NCBI GenBank assembly: GCA_040143965.1
Contig: JASJQH010006943.1
Coordinates: forward strand, 1 to 34,156
Origin: Basidiobolus ranarum
Taxonomy: Eukaryota; Basidiobolomycota; Basidiobolomycetes; Basidiobolales
DNA: 34,156 nt
Direction: 5' to 3'
In this document: piece by piece, positions 30,426 to 34,156 of the stretch
Layout: each line of letters starts with the position of its first letter
Numbering within the stretch: the stretch's first letter is position 1
Translations under genes and position numbers: made by a program
The notes under the pieces: model-generated
The model's input: only the letters and a program-made list of their open reading frames with translations
Databases searched by the model: none
What the model was told of the DNA's origin: nothing

Positions 30426-31736
30426 ATGCCTTCCCAACAATCTACATCCGAAAATGTTCGCAAGTATCAAAGAGGCTTGAACAAAAGACGTGGTCAGCAA
30501 AACAACTCTCATTCTCGCTTTGGCCGCCAATATGATCAAGACGAGCAGGATAATGAGTACGAAAGAGGCTTCAATGGAGGTCATATCAAGCAAAACAACT
30601 CAAGCTCTGGATGTGGCCGTCAATAGAATCAAGACCCTCAGTTTATTGATGACTAGAGAGGTTTCCATGGAAGACATAGCCAGCCAAACAACTCTCGCTC
30701 TCGCTTTGGCCGTCAATACAATGAAGACGAGCAGGATAATGAGTACGAAAGAGGCTTCAATGGAAGACATAGCCAGCAAAACAACTCTCACTCTCGCTTT
30801 GGACGTCAATACGATCAAGACGAGCAGGATAATGAGTACAAGAGAGGCTTCAATGGAAGACGTGGTCAGCAAAACAACTCTCGCTCTCGCTTTGGCCGTC
30901 AATATGATGAAGATGAGCATGATAATGAATACGAGAGAGGCTTCAATGGAAGACGTGGTCAGCAAAACAACTCTCGCTCTCGCTTTGGTCGTCAGTTTGG
31001 TCAAGAAGAGCAGGATAATGAGTACGAGAGAGGCTTCAATGGAAGACACGGTCAACAAAACAATTCTCGCTCTCGCTTTGGTCGTCGATATGATCAAGAC
31101 AAACAGGACAATGAGTATGAGAGAGGCTTCAATGGAAGACATAGCCAGCAAAACAACTCTCGCTCTCGCTTTGGACGTCAATATGATCAAGACGAACAGG
31201 ATAATGAGTACAAGAGAGGCTTCAATGGAAGACGTGGTCAGCAAAACAACTCTCGCTCTCGCTTTGGCCGTCAATATGATGAAGACGAACAGGATAATGA
31301 ATACGAGAGAGGCTTCTACGGAAGACGTGGCCAACAAAATAACTCTAGTTCTGGCTTTGGTCGTCAGTATGGTCAAGACGAGCAGGATAATGAATACGAA
31401 AGAGGCTTCAATGGAAGACACCGTCAACAAAACAATTCTCGTTCTCGCTTTGGTCGTCAATATGATCAAGACGAACAGGACAATGAATATGAAAGAGGTT
31501 TCAACGGAAGACGTAGCCAGCAAAACGACTCTCGCTTTGATCGTCAATATGAACAAGATGAGCAAGACAGTGAATACGAAAGAGGTTTCTTCGGAAGACA
31601 TGGTCAACAAAATAATTCTCGCACCCGCTTTGGCCGTCAATATGGCCAAGATGAAGAAGAAAATGAATACGAGAGAGGCTTCAATGGAACACGTGGTCAG
31701 CAAAGAAATTCTCGCCTTGGTCGTCGTTACGAGTAA
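30426..31736 (+). pseudogene. Asn/Gln/Arg-rich tandem-repeat protein gene with two in-frame stops
   Basis: The frame from ATG 30426 to TAA 31736 (437 codons) encodes about 13.5 copies of a 31-residue repeat. Consensus: RGFNGRRGQQNNSRSR, then FGRQYDQDEQDNEYE. The second repeat has TAG at 30625-30627 and TAG at 30655-30657 where other copies read TAT and GAG. Differences between repeats fall mostly on third positions of this frame (GGC/GGT/GGA, AAC/AAT, GAG/GAA, TAC/TAT), so selection acted on it. The other open frames across the region, on both strands, are by-products. The product would be hydrophilic and disordered, with Arg-Gly and Asn/Gln stretches like RNA-binding, phase-separating or prion-like proteins. 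An intron (for example 30464..30658, 195 nt) could bypass both stops, so loss of function is not certain. Confidence 0.6.
30468..31733 (+). repeat. 93-bp tandem repeat array, about 13.5 units
   Basis: Units of 93 bp (31 codons). Unit 12 is shorter by two codons and the last is partial. Units 4 to 7 resemble units 8 to 11: the AAG-for-GAG change at a unit end recurs exactly 372 bp (four units) later (30840 and 31212), showing a block duplication within the array. Unit 2 is the most divergent. Confidence 0.95.
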
Positions 31737-32568
31737 ATTATTGGTATCATGTAAAATTCTTGACATTCAATTTTAGTGTTAAGTGCTTTATCATGGTTTA
31801 AAAATTTCACCTATTTTAACTTTGCTAGTATTTTGGTTTTAACTACCCCCAATAAATACAAGCCGGATAATGCTTCAAAATTATGTATTGATATCATCGG
31901 AAAAGGTTATGCATGTTGTTTACGAATGAGTCCATATCTATTAACGCTTATATTGTGGGCGGTAGATTGCATCACTTAGTAGAGCTCTTATTCGTTTGTT
32001 AGGATACTACAACATACCTCGAGACTTTTATCAAGTTTTTACTACGTCATCACTGAGCATGAGACGAGCAGTATAGGAAGAATAAGTTGCTGATAAAGAA
32101 TACTGATTACACATCTTGCCAAACTAGACCTGACAGCTTGTGAAGATCAAGCCGGTCGGAACTGGTGAACCGGGTTCACTATAAAGGAGTCGAATAGGAC
32201 AGGATCCTCAAGCTTGATCTTAGAGTGTATAGTAACAATCATGCTAATAACTATGCTCTTTTATACAGACCCGAATCGCCTAGGGCAGGTTCGTTTTCAC
32301 AGGCCAAAAGGAAGAAAGTTTGCTCCAACTCTTTATGCCGCCAAACATAAAATTTAGTATATCTCTACATGCCCAAGTCTTATTTTTAAGTTTCAATGAT
32401 CCCAGATGTGTTAGTGTAAGACTTTAGTTGCACTAACTTTTGTTCTCAATATCAAAGATTTAGGTGCCACCTCATTCCATTCAATCAGCTTGTGTACCAT
32501 TTGTCAAGCTGTTGGAGATAATTCTTTGAATTGAACTCATTTTAGAGCATATATTTGCAGCTATCACG
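31737..32568. other. Gene-free region after the repeat gene
   Basis: No supported gene. It contains a nested inverted repeat (32142-32220). CpG dinucleotides occur at ordinary frequency up to about 32569. Confidence 0.45.
32142..32220. repeat. Nested inverted repeat
   Basis: Outer arms AAGATCAAGC (32142-32151) and GCTTGATCTT (32211-32220). Inside them, GTGAACCGGGTTCAC forms a 7-bp palindrome around one base. It could fold as a branched hairpin. Confidence 0.7.
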
Positions 32569-34156
32569 GATGCAGTACATAGCCTCTTCAAGTTTTCTTT
32601 CTGTGACCAACATTCATTGTAGCCAACTTCTAGCAAACTAACATAGGTGAGGATAAAATATTGCCTCAGATGTCACTTTCAATGCAATTATAGCTGAAGC
32701 AGAGTACTTTCTAGATAAGTACACAATCAGAAAAGCATTCAATTTGAAAATACATAAATACAAACTTTTATTTCTTGTGTAAACAACTATCCAATTTTGA
32801 AATGGAGCCATGAACCCTGACAGAAATTTGAGAATCAATATTGTCCAAAAGTTGTCACAAATTTAATCCCTTTTCTCATGCCATCTAGATACCATCATAA
32901 AATTGTCAAGCTATTTTTAAATTTAATCAAATTTTTTACTCTGAGTATTAAAAATCTTAGATCTTGTAAAATAGTTGCTCATCATTGGTGAAAACAATGG
33001 ATAACACAGGAACTAGCAATGTGTGAAAAACTTAACTCAAATTTCTTGCTGTGAATTCTCAAATTTCTGTCTTATATTCTCCTGAATACTACAATAAACT
33101 GCTTCATATTCTAAGTTTAGTCCATACCTAACACAACATTGCATCAATAATATCATCAAACACCACCATTACAATATTGTAGTAATGCTGATGTTCTTTC
33201 AGTTATCAGATGGGTGCTCTGCAACCTGGTCCCTCTTTCCATTAAGTTCTTCCTAGATATCTGCATGGTCAACACCCAAATTAATATCAAGTTGAAAACT
33301 ATTCTTGAGAAGCAACTCACTGCATAATTTTGCTGTGTTTATCCCTACAAACTTTTCAAAGTATTCTCTAAGTATTCTTCTATATATCATATGCCCTTCC
33401 AGCTTGATACTACTCACCTTAATTGACAGTGTTTCAGTGGCATTTTGCTTGCTTTTATGCTTACTGCTATATCAACACTGTGAAAAGTCCTAGTTGAGGT
33501 TAGAGAGCTACAAAGCTTAAATGCTGGTGTTTTAACTAGTTGAGATGGCACAGTTGTTGGATAAAATTTTATCCTTGAACTCTTTGGACTAGTGTGCTTT
33601 GTTGCATACTAAGATCAAGTCTTTTCAATGGCAGCTCTGAAAATGTACTGAACTCTGACAGTTTCTTTCTTAGATTCAGTGTTGAGAAGTTTGCAAGTGG
33701 CTTGGTAACTCAAGCACACTCTATCTGTCATGTTTCTGATCTTGGCACACTGATCCACTGCAAATAGAACTCTTCTATTATTAGATTATGACATCACATC
33801 TGCCATACCACTGCTTCTCAACATTCTTATGTTAGTTCATCCAAGTTACCTTATATGGAAGTCATGTTCTTTGGAATATTCCATGAAACCTAACCCATCA
33901 TGTCAGCCCACACATAGTGTATTTCCGCCAAGACCTACCATGTAAGGTCACCTGATCATTCTTACATCATCCTTACATCATCCCTCTTTGTATTGGTCCT
34001 TGTAGTCCCCAACACCACAACACTTGAACTTGCCACAGTATATTCTCTATTCAGTATATTATGTTTCACCCTGCAATATCTATATAAGCCCCATGTATTC
34101 CTTCATCAGACATCAGTCTGATCAACACCAGTTATCAATAAAGATTCTTGCCAAAG
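32569..34156. mobile_element. CpG-depleted block, probably a decayed mobile element
   Basis: I count a single CpG (33926-33927) after the one at about 32567, through to the window end, about 1.6 kb. The rest of the window has CpGs in nearly every line, including AT-rich spacers. TG and CA are common in the block. Loss of CpG with gain of TG/CA is the mark of cytosine methylation followed by deamination, usually aimed at repeats. No intact transposase or polymerase frame is present. The element type cannot be fixed from this piece. Confidence 0.5.
33901..34156 (+). mobile_element. Candidate LTR, cut by the window end
   Basis: Starts TGTCAGCCCACA. A TATA box (TATATAAG, 34081-34088) is followed after about 50 bp by AATAAA (34137-34142), with a 7-bp hairpin between (ATCAGAC and GTCTGAT, 34105-34122). 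A promoter and a polyadenylation signal this close together, in CpG-depleted DNA, fit the U3-R layout of a retrotransposon LTR. The other end, primer-binding site and target duplication are outside the window. An ordinary gene promoter is the alternative. Confidence 0.4.

Noticed and set aside
30426-31736. TAG or TAA reassigned as a sense codon in this organism
   Set aside because: Well-conserved genes here end normally at TAA, TAG and TGA, and no in-frame stop codon appears inside the spliced housekeeping genes.
30600-31766. Antisense frame (388 codons) over the same array
   Set aside because: It is a by-product of a stop-free repeat with a period divisible by three. The TATA box and codon-position evidence place the gene on the plus strand.
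30490-31776. Long plus-strand frame (428 codons) across the repeat array as a membrane or secreted repeat protein
   Set aside because: Substitutions between units are mostly at third positions of the other frame, and this frame reads monotonous Met/Ala/Leu/Ser repeats without a real start context.
1-34156. tRNA or rRNA genes, CRISPR arrays, or a bacterial-type operon or defence system
   Set aside because: No cloverleaf with a T-loop GGTTCRA-type box, no rRNA-like sequence and no regularly spaced repeats with unique spacers were seen. Gene structure is plainly eukaryotic.

Overview
The window looks like nuclear DNA of an early-diverging (non-Dikarya) filamentous fungus. It carries translation elongation factor 3, which points to fungi. 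The coding genes are split by many short introns (about 46 to 120 nt) with GT...AG ends, and an ESS2 homologue carries an AT-AC intron with textbook U12-type signals. Minor-spliceosome introns survive in only a few fungal lineages outside Dikarya, so Mucoromycota or a neighbouring zygomycete or chytrid lineage is the best guess. This placement is inference, as no marker gene allows a species call.

The left half (about 0.5 to 16.9 kb) is a compact housekeeping block. QCR8 (complex III, minus) and PAM17 (inner-membrane protein import motor, plus) diverge from an intergenic region holding a telomere-like hexamer run. PAM17 converges on an NDUFAF5-type complex I assembly methyltransferase (8 exons). 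Then follow a seven-helix membrane protein, a 14-exon type II AAA+ ATPase with a degenerate first ATPase domain, the mRNA-capping guanylyltransferase (11 exons, one of 8 nt), a Cys-rich GPI-anchored-type surface protein, a coiled-coil protein with a CC1-box dynein-adaptor motif, a possible 51-residue protein, and the spliceosome factor ESS2. I rebuilt the exon structures by keeping the reading frame across GT...AG junctions and by matching family motifs. In every multi-exon model the frame closes.

From 16.9 to 19.25 kb I see no gene. The single-exon gene for elongation factor 3 (1073 residues) follows at 19.3 to 22.5 kb.

The right third (22.5 to 34.2 kb) is different: gene-poor, mostly intronless, and rich in secreted or low-complexity genes, several of them broken. 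It holds a secreted-protein gene with an in-frame stop, three tandem paralogues of a small secreted four-cysteine protein plus an apparent fourth decayed copy, and a 93-bp tandem-repeat gene for an Asn/Gln/Arg-rich protein whose second repeat carries two stop codons. The last 1.6 kb has almost no CpG dinucleotides and ends in a sequence resembling a retrotransposon LTR, suggesting a methylated, decaying mobile element. The contrast suggests a boundary between a conserved core and a fast-evolving accessory region.
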